Below, one piece after another: positions 1 to 11,289 of a DNA stretch of 64,000 bases (the first letter of the stretch is position 1; each line of letters opens with the position of its first letter). The stretch spans positions 15,021,077-15,085,076 of the forward strand of contig CM043946.1 in assembly GCA_014529385.2 (NCBI GenBank). The letters run 5' to 3'. This stretch comes from Adiantum capillus-veneris. Lineage: Eukaryota; Streptophyta; Polypodiopsida; Polypodiales; Pteridaceae. Under the pieces are notes generated by a model. The model searched no databases. It had not been told where the DNA came from and was given only the letters and a program-made list of their open reading frames with translations. A program made the position numbers and the translations under genes.

Positions 1-834
1 AGTAGGCATTACAAAAACATCTACCTCTACCTCAGTGTTGAAAGCTTTGATTTTCACGGCACTTACCACACCCACACACTTTACTTTTGCGTTGTTTGCC
101 ATCTTTGCCTTGCATGGAGAAGGCCTGTCAACCTCGAGCCCTAATCGAAGCATCATAGCTTCGCTCATTACACAGATTTGTGCACCTCCATCAATGTAGG
201 TGTTTCCAACCCTCTTTCCTTTTATGTTTACGTCGTCAATTGGAAGGATGTCATCCATGTTGCATCCCGAAATTGCTCCGGCTACCTTTGTTTTGGAGCG
301 TCTTGTACTTACCATTTTAGACCATTGTTGCCTTACTTTTGGTGCAAGATGTAGCAGCTGTGGCCATGTAATCTTCGGTCCTTGCTCTGGCACATCCAAT
401 GTTAGATCATAGGGCTTAGAACTTTCCCCTAGCTGGAAGTCGGTGATGCCCAATTTCCGCCGTGGCCTGGATGGCCTCTTGCTAGTTTCTCCTCTCATGC
501 TTCTCTCATCATCTGATTGTGTAGCTTTCTCCCTCCTAGCTCTTTTCACAGTCATGGCTTCAAGTGGTTCTAAAAAGGTTACCTTCTCCTTACCCTTGTC
601 CCTCTCCTTTGCTCTAGGTGGATCCACTACTATGGCTTTTCCTTTCTCTTCTAGCCTTATGATGTTTACAGGGCGATCAGGTGATGGGCCTGGTGGAAGA
701 GGTGGGATGGATGCTTGTAGTGGTGTCTGGGGTGGACGTAGAATTTGTGTTGGTGGGGGTGGTGCACGGGGTGGGGGTGTTCTTTCTCTAGGGGGTGACA
801 ATTGGTTCCTCCTACCTCCTCTATTATAGTTTTG
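1..834 (-). pseudogene. pro: Ty3/gypsy linker and aspartic protease (retropepsin), partial
   Basis: Continues the gag frame without interruption beyond the TGA at 837-835. It opens with an RGG-like and very proline-rich linker (about 834-600), then a basic, lysine-rich segment, then a retropepsin domain with the catalytic motif YIDGGAQICVMS at about 210-175, where DGG replaces the usual D-S/T-G. The protease cleaves the polyprotein inside particles. The left window edge cuts the domain. Its family is clear from the position after the zinc knuckle and from the motif. Confidence 0.75.
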
Positions 835-1635
835 TCATGGTTTGGGACAGTAGTACATACCGTGACCGTCTTCTCCGCAGTTGTAGCAATGATACTCCCT
901 GTTTTGTCGTCCTGCTCTTCCAGGGTCTTGATCTCTTTCTTGACTCCTCCCTTGTTGTATTAAGTGGACAGACAAATTCTGCAGTTGGTCAGTAATATGG
1001 GCCAACATATCTTGTTGGTCATCTCTTACCCCAAGAGCCGGTGGTGGTGGTGGAATGGTGGTTGTCGTATTTGTTGGTCGACGCGATGTTCTTGATTCTG
1101 TTGACTCGGTTTCTTTGGCTTTCATTCGCAGCTTCTTGTCTTTAAGGCGAGCAATCTCAACGGCTAACTCGTACGTAGCCGGGAATCTACCTTTCACCTT
1201 CTCCTTGAGAAGCGGCCATAAGCCATGCGTGAACCGATCTTTTTTTAGGAAATCGGGTCCAGCTTCCCCCCTAGCCAGTGACTCAACCCACCATTCCCAC
1301 AAATCCACAAATTTGGACTCATAGGTGGCATATTCTAAAAGACCCTCCTGCTTCAAGTCTCTCAACTTGTCCCACAACTTTTCTGAAGTGGTACCTCCCC
1401 CAAAGCACCTCTTAAAAGCGGTTTTTAAGGGTTCCCAGTCATCCTTGGTTGCTTGTGGAAGTGCATTGTACCATGATCTAGCTTCTAGCTTGATGAGATG
1501 CTTAAAGATTCTAACCCGGGATTCATCCGTATCTTTGTTGCTCACTACACATGCTACTTCAAAGTCATCTAGGAAGTCTGTTACCAAATCCTCCCCCTTC
1601 TTTCCTTTAAATGTTGGAAATGCTACACTTGCCAT
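835..1635 (-). pseudogene. gag: Ty3/gypsy Gag polyprotein region
   Basis: About 266 codons from the methionine at 1635 (MASVAFPTFKG). An upstream in-frame methionine at 1665 only adds a short leader. The first two thirds are a Retrotrans_gag-type helical region (motifs RSWYNALPQ and the TFKRCF-like block), followed by a proline-rich stretch. A CCHC zinc knuckle near the end (CYNCGEDGHGMYYC) would bind packaged RNA. Gag forms the virus-like particle in the cytoplasm. The frame stops at a TGA (837-835) immediately after the zinc knuckle, yet the same frame stays open through the linker and protease, so the stop probably replaced an Arg codon (CGA). Otherwise the frame is intact. Natural readthrough is a less likely alternative. 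Confidence 0.85.
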
Positions 1636-1718
1636 GATTACTGAGAGAGAGCTAGAAAGACACACTGCTTAACTTGCAAAAGTTTTTTTCTTCTTTACAA
1701 GGAGGCGTGTATACCCTC

Positions 1719-2420
1719 TTATACTCGGACATAGATTAAAACTTCAAACGGTACATTGCCTTGTACCAAAGGTAAGACAAATGGTTGATCTGATGCCAGA
1801 ACCTCAAAAAATTGCTCCCCACCCAGCATGGTGTCAATGACGTGCTGGTAGTGAGCCTTCAAATCCAGTATTACCTTGATTGAGCGTACACGTGTTGGTA
1901 TGTGTGATCTGTCCTGAGGTAGGTTGTACTGATTCATGTGAAGCTTAGAGGTGCTTAGTCACTGCCCAAACTCGTGGGAGAGGGTGGTGTTCTTTCCTGA
2001 AACAAACTCAGTAGATCCCTAGTTTCTCTAGTGAGAGTGTGAGCCAATGATTCCGTTATCTGTGCTGCAGCATCAGGTGCGACTTGAAAACTGACTGTGA
2101 TAATTACCTCGGTGACTTGAGTTACCCGATTCTCAAAGTAGAATAGTGTTGATCCTCTATTGTGTAGAGCTCCTTCCATTTTGTTGTTGTGGGTTGGTTG
2201 TAGGTTGCGAACATGGTTTCGACCTTCTTCTTCTTCTTCTTGGCACTTGGCCTATGTATATCCACTGGGATTGGCGTGTTGGTTGACTCTCCCACTGCAA
2301 ATCGATTACCGTTACGCCTGGCACTCGAGCTTTGATGGAGATGCGGAGTTCGTCTAGTTGTGCTTGGAGCTCTTCTTCTTCTGTCGTCCAATTAGCAAAT
2401 CCTGCTAGCCATTCATCCAT
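1719..2420 (-). other. Gypsy I leader with short ORFs
   Basis: The ~0.84 kb between primer site and gag holds several short minus-strand frames (2420-2157, 2391-2122, 2179-1955, 1937-1719) that overlap in different frames. One encodes an acidic then arginine-rich peptide, with TEEEELQAQLDEL followed by a run of six arginines. They may be pieces of a once continuous N-terminal gag extension or simply leader ORFs. I recognise no domain. Confidence 0.35.
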
Positions 2421-2474
2421 TCACAATAGTTTAAGGGTTTCAGTCTTGTAAACTGAAGGGTTTCATGAAAAGAT

Positions 2475-2491
2475 CCTCAGTGGGGGCACCA
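2475..2491 (-). other. Primer binding site of gypsy I
   Basis: On the minus strand TGGTGCCCCCACTGAGG lies 2 bp after the LTR end (..GTCA at 2494). The TGG start matches the complement of a tRNA CCA 3' end, and the G/C-rich form resembles primer sites of plant gypsy elements. It primes minus-strand DNA synthesis. Confidence 0.6.
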
Positions 2492-2703
2492 AATGACGGG
2501 AGCAAAGAGAACCCCGAACCCTGACGGCCTCTAAAACACCGGGGACCAAATGGCGCGCCTCGAGCCTGTCATGGTAAAGCAAACAGGGGGCACCACCTAG
2601 CTTCATCGGCTAGGACGTAAACAACACACCACCATAACATAGTTTTCATCCAAGAGAGATGGATGCTTGGGAGTAATGATGAAGAGAAAAGGGAATGAGA
2701 TCA

Positions 2704-2704
<1 letters not shown>

Positions 2705-2757
<53 letters not shown>
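2705..2757. repeat. Compound (GT)n(GA)n microsatellite
   Basis: An uninterrupted GT run passes directly into a GA run inside the gypsy I LTR. Confidence 0.95.
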
Positions 2758-2760
<3 letters not shown>

Positions 2761-3230
2761 GGGAGGGGGTATAGCGGCTTAGTACTTAGGCACCACAAAA
2801 GGATGGCGAATCCGCACACCCTTCACACATACACAAGCTCACTCCAAAACACAAGACTAGGTGGCCATTCCGCACACCTTACATGGGCAAAACATTGCAA
2901 GAAAACATACTCACAAAACCTCAAGCTTTATTTAGAGAATTCGGCGATGAAATGGGGAGCATAGGGTAGGGGAATGAGAAGGGAGAGAGTGGTAGAGCAC
3001 ATGGCGGATAGGTGGGAGTTGATGGCGAAGACTCGCACAAGGATTATGGCCATCATCCTTCATTTAGTTGCCCTTCATCTTCCATAGCCAAGGGTGTAGA
3101 GGTCATGCTCGAGAAAAGCATGGTGATTGCGGTGATGGTGGTGGTGTGGGTGTGTGTGTGTGTACTAGGCACACACAGTGCATAGTGTGTTCTTTGGTGA
3201 TGTTGTGTGTTTTTTTGTGATGGTGACCCC

Positions 3231-3243
3231 TCTTTATATAGGG
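3231..3243 (-). promoter_or_regulatory. TATA box of gypsy I LTR
   Basis: The minus strand reads CCTATATAAAGA inside the LTR, about 740 bp from the LTR inner end. A consensus TATA box in the LTR's U3-like part would drive transcription toward gag. Confidence 0.5.
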
Positions 3244-4045
3244 GAGGAGGGGGGGGAGAAATTCTAGAATTTAGAAATGAAGAAATCATTATCTACATAG
3301 GCCATGTGACTGTGGGCCCCACTTGTCTGGCTGTGTGTATATGTGCCAGAACAGCAGTCTCATGAGAGAGAGACTAAGAGAGAGAGATGGGTTGATGAAA
3401 AAAAGTGAGAGGTGACATGGAGAATAAAGTAATTACAAGAGGGGAGAGAGAAGAGTGTGTTCAGAGGTGAATCTGTGTGCAGATGTGTGTGAACACAAGA
3501 AAAATCAGGTAACCACCGGGTGGGGATGGGTCTGTGGGCACCTTTTTTAGTGAAACTGAGTGTGTGTGAGTGTGGGGGAGGTTATTTAGCTACAAGACAA
3601 GAGACATGGTGCCCTTTAGAGAGAGGGGGGGGTTTTTGGGTCATGGGATATGATAGGAGAGAGAAAGGGGGGGTGGGGTATACTATTTTGGAAGATAGGG
3701 TAAGTTGCATGTGAGTTAGGGTGCATTATTGGTGAGAGGTGGAGTAGCTTGAGGAGAGAGAGAAAGGAGAAAGGACAAGGGGAAGAGAGAAAGGACAAGG
3801 GGAAGAGAGAGGGGATTGACCTTTTGAGTGGAGGAGAGGAAAAGGGACACACGGCGGGGCAACAGTGAAGAAAAAGGAGGCAAGGTGGGGATGGGCTGCC
3901 CCGCAGGCATGAGGTGGCCTATTTTACCTTTCTCATATATTTACATAATCATACTTTATTTTTTTCTTACTTTTTCCAATGTCTTTTATCACTCCCTCCC
4001 TAAGAGGGGGTTTTCATGGGGTGGGGACGAGAGAAGAGGGGTATG

Positions 4046-7000
4046 GGAGCTTGGCTTGTGAAAAGCCCCCATCAGTGGACCTTAGCACCCAATTCCTCTT
4101 ATTATAATGACATAGAGTGGAAAAGTGGTGAATTGTGAGACCAAACCCACTAGGGATAATAGGGTGGACAAATGGTTGACCTTGAATGTAAATCACCCAT
4201 GTACAAAATATCATGGGTTTTGCGTATTTCAATGGAGCCTAGCATCTAGGAGACATGGTGGAACTTACTTATGTCCATGTTTTAATGGAGCCTATCTAGG
4301 AGAAATGGTGAAGGTTCCTTCTCTCCATGTTTCAATGGAGCTTAGCTTGGACAAGTCGTGGACCTTTGTGTCTCTCTATGTTTAAATATGGTTAGCTTGG
4401 ACAAGTGGTGGATCTTGGAATGAAACTCCCATGTAAAACATATCATGGGCATTTCAAGTGGCGAGAAAGGATATTATTTAAGATATAACCTTATAGGTTA
4501 GACAAGTGGTGGACCTTAACACAATATAATGACATAGAGTGTACAAGTGGTGAATCTTGAAACCAAACCACTCATGCTACTAGGGATAATAGGTTAAACA
4601 AGTGGTGGGCCTTGAAATAAGACCCCCTAGAGTGTTTCAATGGAGCCTAGCTTGGAAACATGGTAAAGCTTGCTTCCCTCCATGTTTCAATGCAGCCTAT
4701 CTTGGATAAATGGTGGAGCATCATTCTCTCCATGTTTCAATGGAGCCTAGCTTGGACAAGTGGTGGACCTTTATTTCTCTCTATGTTTGAATAGAGTTAT
4801 CTTGGAAAAGTGGTGGACCTTGGAACAAAACCCCCATGTAAAACATATCATGGGCATGACAAGTGGTGAGAAAAAATACCATTTAATATATAACCTTATA
4901 GGTTGGACAAGTGGTGGACCTTAACACCCAATTATTCTTAATATAATGACATAGAGTGGATAAGTGGTGAACTTGGGACCAAACCTACTAGGGAAATAGG
5001 TTCGACAAGTGGTGGACCTTGAATGTAAACCCCCCATGTACAAAATATCACTCATGCTACTAGAAATAATTTGGTATTAAGGTCCATGTTTCAATGCAAC
5101 CTAGCTTGGAAAAGTGGTGGGCCTTTGTTTCTCTCTATGTTTCAATAGATTTAGCTTGGACAAGTGGTGGACCTTGGAACAAAACCCCCATGTAAATCAT
5201 GTCATGGGCATTACAAGTGGTGAGAAAAAGTACCATTCAAGCTATAACATTATAGGTTGGACAAGTGGTGGACCTTAACACCCAATTCCTCTTAATATAA
5301 TGACATAGAGTGGACAAGTGGTGAATCATGAGACCAAACCTACTAGGGATAATAGGTTGGACAAGTGGTGAACCTTGAATGTAAACCCCCCATGTACAAA
5401 ATATTATGGGTATTGGGTATTTCAATGGAGCCTAGCAACTTGGAGACATGGTGGAGCTTATTTCTCTCCATGTTTCAATGGAGCCTATCTAGGAGAAACA
5501 TTGGAGGTTCCTTCTCTCCATGTTTCAATGAGCTTAGCTTGGACAAGTGGTGGACCTTTCTTTCTCTATATATTTTAATAGAGTTAGCTTGGACAAGTGG
5601 TGGACCTTGGAATGAAACCCCCATGTAAAACATATCATGGGCATTTCAAGTGGTGAGAAAGGATACCATTTAAAATATAACCTTATAGGTTGGACAAGTG
5701 GTGGACCTTAACATATAGTTCTTCTTAATATAACAACATAGAGTGTACAAGTGGTGAATCTTGAGACCAAACCACTCGCGCTACTAGGGATAATAGGTTG
5801 GACAAGTGGTGGACCTTGAATGTAAACCCCTCATGTACAAAATTATGGGTTTAGGGAATTTCAATGGATCCTAGCTTGGATACATGGTGGAGATTGCTTC
5901 TCTCAATGTTTCAATGGAACCTATCTTGGAGAAATGGTGGATCATCCTTCTCTCCATGTTTCAATGGAGCCTACCTTGGACAAGTGGTGGACCTTTGCTT
6001 CTCTCTATGTTTCAATAGAGTTAGCTTGGACAAGTGGTGGGTCTTGGAACAAAACCCCTTTGTAAAACATAGCATGGACATTACAAGTGATGAGGAAAAA
6101 TATCATTCAAGATATAACCTTACAGGTTGGAAAAGTGGTGATGGACCTTGACAAGTGGTGAAGGATACCATTTAAGATATACCCTTATAGGTTGGACAAG
6201 TGGTGGACCTTAACACCCAGTTATTCTTAATATCATGACATAGAGTGGATAAGTGGTGAATCTTAAGACCAAACCACTCATTATACTAGGTATAATACGT
6301 TAGATAAGTGGTAGACCTTGAATGTAAACACCCCATGTACAAAATATCATGGTTTTAGGGTGTTTCAATGGAGCCTAGAATCTTGGATACATGGTAGATC
6401 TTGATTCTTTCCATGTTTGAATGGCACCTATCTTAGAAAAATGATGGAGGTTACTTCTCTCCATGCTTCAATGGAGTCTAGCTTTGAAAAGTGGTGAACC
6501 TTTACTTCTCTCTATGTTTGAATAGAGTTCGCTTGGACAAGTGGTGGACCTTTGCTTCTCTCTATGTTTGAATAGAGTTAGCTTGGACAAGTGGTGGACC
6601 TTGGAATGAAACCCCCATGTAAAAGATATCATGGGCATTTCGAGTGGTGAGAAAGGATACCATTTAAGATATAACCGTATAGGTTGGACAAGTGGTGGAC
6701 CTTAATACATAGTTCTTCCTAATATAATGACATAGAGTGTACAAGTGGTGTATCTTAAGACCAAACCACTCGTGCTACTAGGGATAATAGGTTAGACAAG
6801 TGGTGGGCCTTGAAATAAAACCCCCCATGTACAAAATAAAATGGGTTTAGGGCATTTAAATGGATCCTAGCTTGGAGACATGGTGGAGCTTTCTTCTCTC
6901 CATGTTTCAATGAATCCTTTCTTGGAGAAATGGTGGAGCATCCTTCTCTCCATGTTTCAATATAGCTTAGCTTGGACAAGTGGTGGATCTTTGGTTCTCT

Positions 7001-7830
7001 GTATGTTTCAATAGAGTTAGCTTGGACAAGTGGCGGACATTGAAACAAAACTCCCATGTAAAACATATCATGGGTAGTTCAAGTTGTGAGAAAAAAAACC
7101 ATCTAAAATATAACCTTATAGGTTGGACAAGTGGTGGACCTTAACACCCAATCCTTATTAATACAATGACATAGAGTGGACAAGTGGTGAATCTTGAGAC
7201 CAAAGCTATCAAGCTACTAGGGATACTAGGTTGGACAAGTGGTGGATCTTGAATGTACATCCCCTATGTACAAAATATCATGGGTTTAGGGTGTTTCAAT
7301 GGAGTCTAGCATATTGGAGACATGGTGGAGCTTTCTTCGCTCCATGTTTCAAGTGGTGGAACTTCAATTATTTTCCCATACCTAGTTTAGACAACCCATA
7401 CACTTTGCAACTCTAAAGGTTGGACAAGTGGTGGAGCTTTGTTTATTTCCATTTTTTAATGGATCCTAGCTTGGACAAGTGGTGGACCTTGGAAAAAAGT
7501 CCCCCCTGTACAACATAGCTGAGTTTTTTCATGTTTTAATGGAAGAGAGATTTGACAAATGATGGAGCTTGCTTATCTCCATGTGGATTTTAGAACTAGC
7601 TTGGACAATTGGTGGAGCTTTGCTTTTCTACTCTTCATAATACAATGATGTATAGGTTGGTTACATGGTGAATCTTAAGGCCAAACCTCCCATCTTACTA
7701 GAGATGATAGGTTGGACAAGTGGTTAACCTTCTATCATTTCTCCATGCCTATAATTAGACAATTAGTAGAACTAGCATCTTTCTATGTTGTCTAGAGCTG
7801 ATCTTGGACAAGTAGTGGACCTTGCTACTC
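4046..7830 (+). repeat. Left array, inverted orientation of the CCACCACTTGTCC repeat
   Basis: About seven diverged units of roughly 420-440 bp; the anchor around GACAAGTGGTGGACCTTGGAA recurs near 4395, 4810, 5160, 5590, 6020, 6590 and 7020. Each unit holds 8-10 short submotifs of the form TAGCTTGGACAAGTGGTGG spaced about 40-70 bp apart. The order of submotifs is the exact reverse complement of the unit in the 16.5-25.9 kb array. After about 7.45 kb the units decay. Open frames in it are by-products of the repeat, not genes. Confidence 0.9.
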
Positions 7831-8614
7831 TCTTCCCTTGGTTTATTAGTTTGAAGACTCATTATATATACTTGCTTAGATCTATATAATTACTCATTAG
7901 TTAGGTTACAAGTAGGTATGTAATTTGTTAGCCTCAAGGGACTTTGAATATTGAATAGTAAGAAAGTCAACAAGTGCTGGTTTGAAGATCTTTTGCTTAT
8001 CTAAACTAGACTCTAACTCAACAATAAGTCTCTTAAGTTCCACGAATTGTCCTATCTAGGCTCCAAAAGAGTCTTAATTGGTTTGTGCTAGATTATAACT
8101 TCCTTGATGGGGTAGAATCCTAGAAAAATGAGGCACTATAAGTTTTACCTTAGCTCAAATGGATTTTCACTTAAACTAGACTGCAATTTGGCACTCTAGT
8201 ATCTTTGTCTTGATGGAGTTTAACACTAGATACATAGTAGTGATATTTAAGCTTCATGTCTCTTCACTTGATCGAGATATGAGACCATACTTTCAAAGTC
8301 ACCACTTGTCTTACCTAAAGACCAATGTGAGACATGGGAGCAAGAAAGCCATCCGATATTGTTTTAAGGACTATTACATAGACAATCAATAACTTAAGTA
8401 AAGCAAAAAGACTTGGATCTTTCACAATTAATAACTTAAGAAAAGCCAAAAAGACTTGGATCTTTGACAGTTTTTTTCAAACTAAAAAAGCACAATCTCA
8501 TGCTAACAAAACTATAAATCACAATTGAAAGTTTTGAACGAGAAAAAGATCAGCAATCTTATAAGAAGGATACTTTTCATTTCATTTGATGATTACAAAC
8601 TAAAAGAAAGTCTC
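7831..8614. other. Region with no recognisable gene
   Basis: AT-rich sequence 3' of gene A. It has one stray submotif (CACCACTTGTC near 8300) and a short local duplication around an AAAGACTTGGATCTTT-like segment (8408-8475). No open frame with family resemblance was seen. Confidence 0.6.
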
Positions 8615-8819
8615 TCAAGAAATTGATAAACAAAAAATGTAGGTGACTGCTTTATTATTTTGAGCAAACATATCAAAATCTCTATTGATTGAGCTCCATC
8701 TAGTAGTATCCTTTGTAAGATCCTGCAGGAAGGAATAAAAAGTAAGATTTGTTAGATACCATGCACATGAGTGTTCAAGTATGTGTATCAAGAATATATG
8801 ACATGTCATGACTAGTACC

Positions 8820-9999
8820 TTAGGGTTGCTTTCTATCCAGCCTTAGAAGATTTTTCTCAGCTTTCACCTTATTTATATAAGCCTTTGCTGTGGTTACCTT
8901 CAAAACTCCTTTTGTGTTACAACCCAATTGCCTAGCTAAAGTGGTCAATTGTGACGCCTTCGTGCTTTCAATGGGTGTACGCTCCTTTGCTAAGATCTCT
9001 TGTATTTGGGATCTTCTCATTTCATTGTGGTGGCTTGTGTCCCTTGCATTTTCAATGATAGTTTTATCCCTGTTACCTTTTGCAAGTGGTATTCTTCTTG
9101 TAAAGAACACCTTAGCTGACCAAACATCATTTTTTTGCTTCCAATACTCCATGATTTGTTTGTATTCACTATCATTTGTCACTATAGGTTGTCCATAACG
9201 ATTAGAAGCAATTAAATCACGCACATCCCTTCTCTCATCAAGCTGAATCAAGTATGGCAGTAGCTCCTCCAAGAGCATATTAATATTGTCAACCATCTTC
9301 TCAGCATCAAATTGTGGTGGAAAAATGCAATTGTTTGCTGGTGAAATACATCCCTTGTAAGGAGAGTCATCAATAAACATTGTTCTTTGTGGATCACATT
9401 CAAACCCCATGGCAATTTTGGCTAGAGGCTTGAACACTTGAACAATTTTTGAGTTTGAGCGGTGTAGCAAACATCTTGCGACCAAATTGCAAAGAAAGGC
9501 AATGTATCCTCAGCTAAGTTGTTTAGTGCTGCAAGGATTTGATACACATTATTCCTAGTAGCTGTCGACCAAATTGCAACATTAAACCTCTGTAAAATAG
9601 TCTTCAAAAATTGGATGCAACCTGGCCTGAGTATAATATATCTTTTTGAATCCATTTGCACTGAGTTGTGGTGTGAAGATGGTTAAGGGGAACGTTTCAA
9701 CAATAGACCATTGAAATCCAATATAATTGTAAGCATGGATTTCTCAACATCTACGCTACATGACGTAGTACCAATTGGCAATAGCTCGTGAGTGGACTTT
9801 TCAGTCTCTTTTGATATATGTTGCATTTTTGAAGCATCGATTTCTTGGTTCTCATTATTGGAAGCTTACTCAAGTTGCACAACACTAGACTCTAGTATGG
9901 AAATATCATCCATCTTGGGCACTTTAGAAACCATAGAATCCATGGATTCTATAGTTGTTGACTGAACCATAGGAGCATTATCCATCCCAGTTTGTGAAT
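8820..9999 (-). pseudogene. Gene A exon 4: FCP1-like HAD phosphatase domain
   Basis: After the acceptor TTTTCTTAG come ~90 polar residues, then a HAD-fold phosphatase of the FCP1/NLI-interacting-factor type. Motif I is LTIILDFNGLLLK, with Asn in place of the second Asp of DxDGT, as I recall for some plant HAD proteins. Next come RPGCIQFLK, motif II WSTATRNNVYQIL, and motif III/IV FIDDSPYKGC with the two acidic residues. FCP1-type enzymes remove phosphate from Ser/Thr, classically in the RNA polymerase II tail. A frameshift near 9440-9480 separates motifs II and III. Stops are TAA at 9868-9866 and 9685-9683. The C-terminal 130 residues are basic and helical. A possible further exon lies at 8615-8724 behind a good acceptor (TTCCTGCAG), but its frame is unclear. 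Confidence 0.7.
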
Positions 10000-10637
10000 C
10001 TAAGAAAACACACACACAAATGGTATCTCAAAACCACTAGAATTTTATTCACCATATTTAGATGTAGAAATCCTAGTAAGAAATTTATTTAAGGTAAAGT
10101 CGTTGTTAGAATCCTTGCAACCATTTTCAGCATTCGTACACCAAACACCACTTGTCTAAAATACAATCTACTAACTCAACATTTTCCATCCTACACTTTA
10201 TTAAAGATGAGTACTTAAAGTGAAAACTAAAAGCCACCCTTGTTGAGGAAACATGGATACAAGGTCCACCAAATGTCCAACCTAGACTACAAGAAAACAA
10301 TTAGAGATTTGGCTTAGATTTGGATTCAAAGGCCACCACTTATTCAAGTAAGATAACTCCACTTGTTTAAGACAGTAATGTTTGAAGCCCCACCACTTGT
10401 CCAACCTAGACATTGATTAAATTTTGGTAAGATTTATCACAAATCTAGAGTAGAATCAAGATTCTATGGCCAAGGTAGTCAAATAAGTTAGACAACACAC
10501 AAAGCATAAGAGCACTCTAGATTCTTGTTGAGCATAAACTAAACAATAATCAAATGTTATATTCACTTGAGATTTCATCCATGAAAAATGAAAATGATGC
10601 ATGTACTTGAGATTTCCATCCATGTACAATACTTTAC

Positions 10638-11198
10638 AATGTCAAGTAAAGTTATAGTCAGCAAACAACTCTTCTCCTGCTTCAACTTGACAAATAGTCT
10701 CAATGCATACATGGCCATATCCTTCTGACTTGATGTGTGAAGGGGTGCATTTATGCCAAGGTGGAAAATTTGGATCAAATGTATAGCGTACGTTGGGACA
10801 GACATTTGTACTGTGAGAACTATTTATATAGCCCGACACGTTTCCTTCTTCTACACAACCAATAATGTATGATTGATCTTCCTCTTCTTCTATGTTTGGA
10901 TCCTCTAGAAGAGAATATTTATAAGCTCTTGGAAATATTTTGCATATATTTTTCTAGTCTTGAAATCTATACTTATGCTCTCCATAGTTTAGAATAGTCA
11001 AACCACTTTCTAGGGTAGTATGCACAAATAGCCCATAACCAGCTCCTTCAATACATGAAAGTCGCACTTCAAAATCCACACCGTTAATATGGAAAATTAC
11101 ATCTTTGGGAATAGGAAAAGTTGGTGTCCCAAAAGGATCTTCATGCCAATCATAGTGTGAAATACATCTAGTTTTTATATCACTTAACTCCTTTGTGT
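10638..11198 (-). pseudogene. Gene A exon 3: SET domain
   Basis: 187 codons after the acceptor TTTTTGCAG. Seen in order: the N-SET pattern GAGYGLFVHTTLESG, then YINSSHSTNVCPNVRY, equivalent to the NHSCxPN core that binds AdoMet and forms the pseudoknot, then EAGEELFADYNF, equivalent to GEELTxDY with the catalytic Tyr. SET domains transfer methyl groups to lysines, usually in histones. The core motif is unusual (extra residues between N-S-S-H and C-P-N). Stops: TAG at 10956-10954 and TGA at 10644-10642, just past the DY motif. It ends in phase 1 before GTAAAG, which suits the next acceptor. I am confident of the SET call; linkage to the flanking exons is inferred. Confidence 0.75.
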
Positions 11199-11289
11199 CT
11201 GCAAAAAGAAGAAACTATTATGCATAAAATAATGACAATATCAAAGAAAGATATCATTATTTTATATTCTAATAGGTCCATTGTATGGA

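Larger units (their letters stand above)
1..3945 (-). mobile_element. Ty3/gypsy LTR retrotransposon I, 5' half, leaves the window at base 1
   Basis: Read on the minus strand, the order is LTR with TATA box, primer binding site, ~0.8 kb leader with short ORFs, gag with one zinc knuckle, a proline-rich linker and a retropepsin domain that runs off the left edge. This order is that of a Ty3/gypsy element. The reverse transcriptase, RNase H, integrase and 3' LTR would lie outside the window. The outer LTR edge is uncertain; I place it near 3.9 kb, where purine-rich sequence gives way to the array starting at about 4.05 kb. Decay seen here is one in-frame TGA between gag and protease. Confidence 0.8.
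2494..3945 (-). repeat. 5' LTR of gypsy I (outer end uncertain)
   Basis: The region upstream of the primer site on the minus strand has no coding frame. It contains a (GT)n(GA)n tract at 2705-2757, other GT-rich stretches (3140-3220), a TATA box and long purine-rich runs (3600-3860). The inner end is CA at 2494. The outer TG end could not be fixed without the 3' LTR, which is outside the window. Confidence 0.5.
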
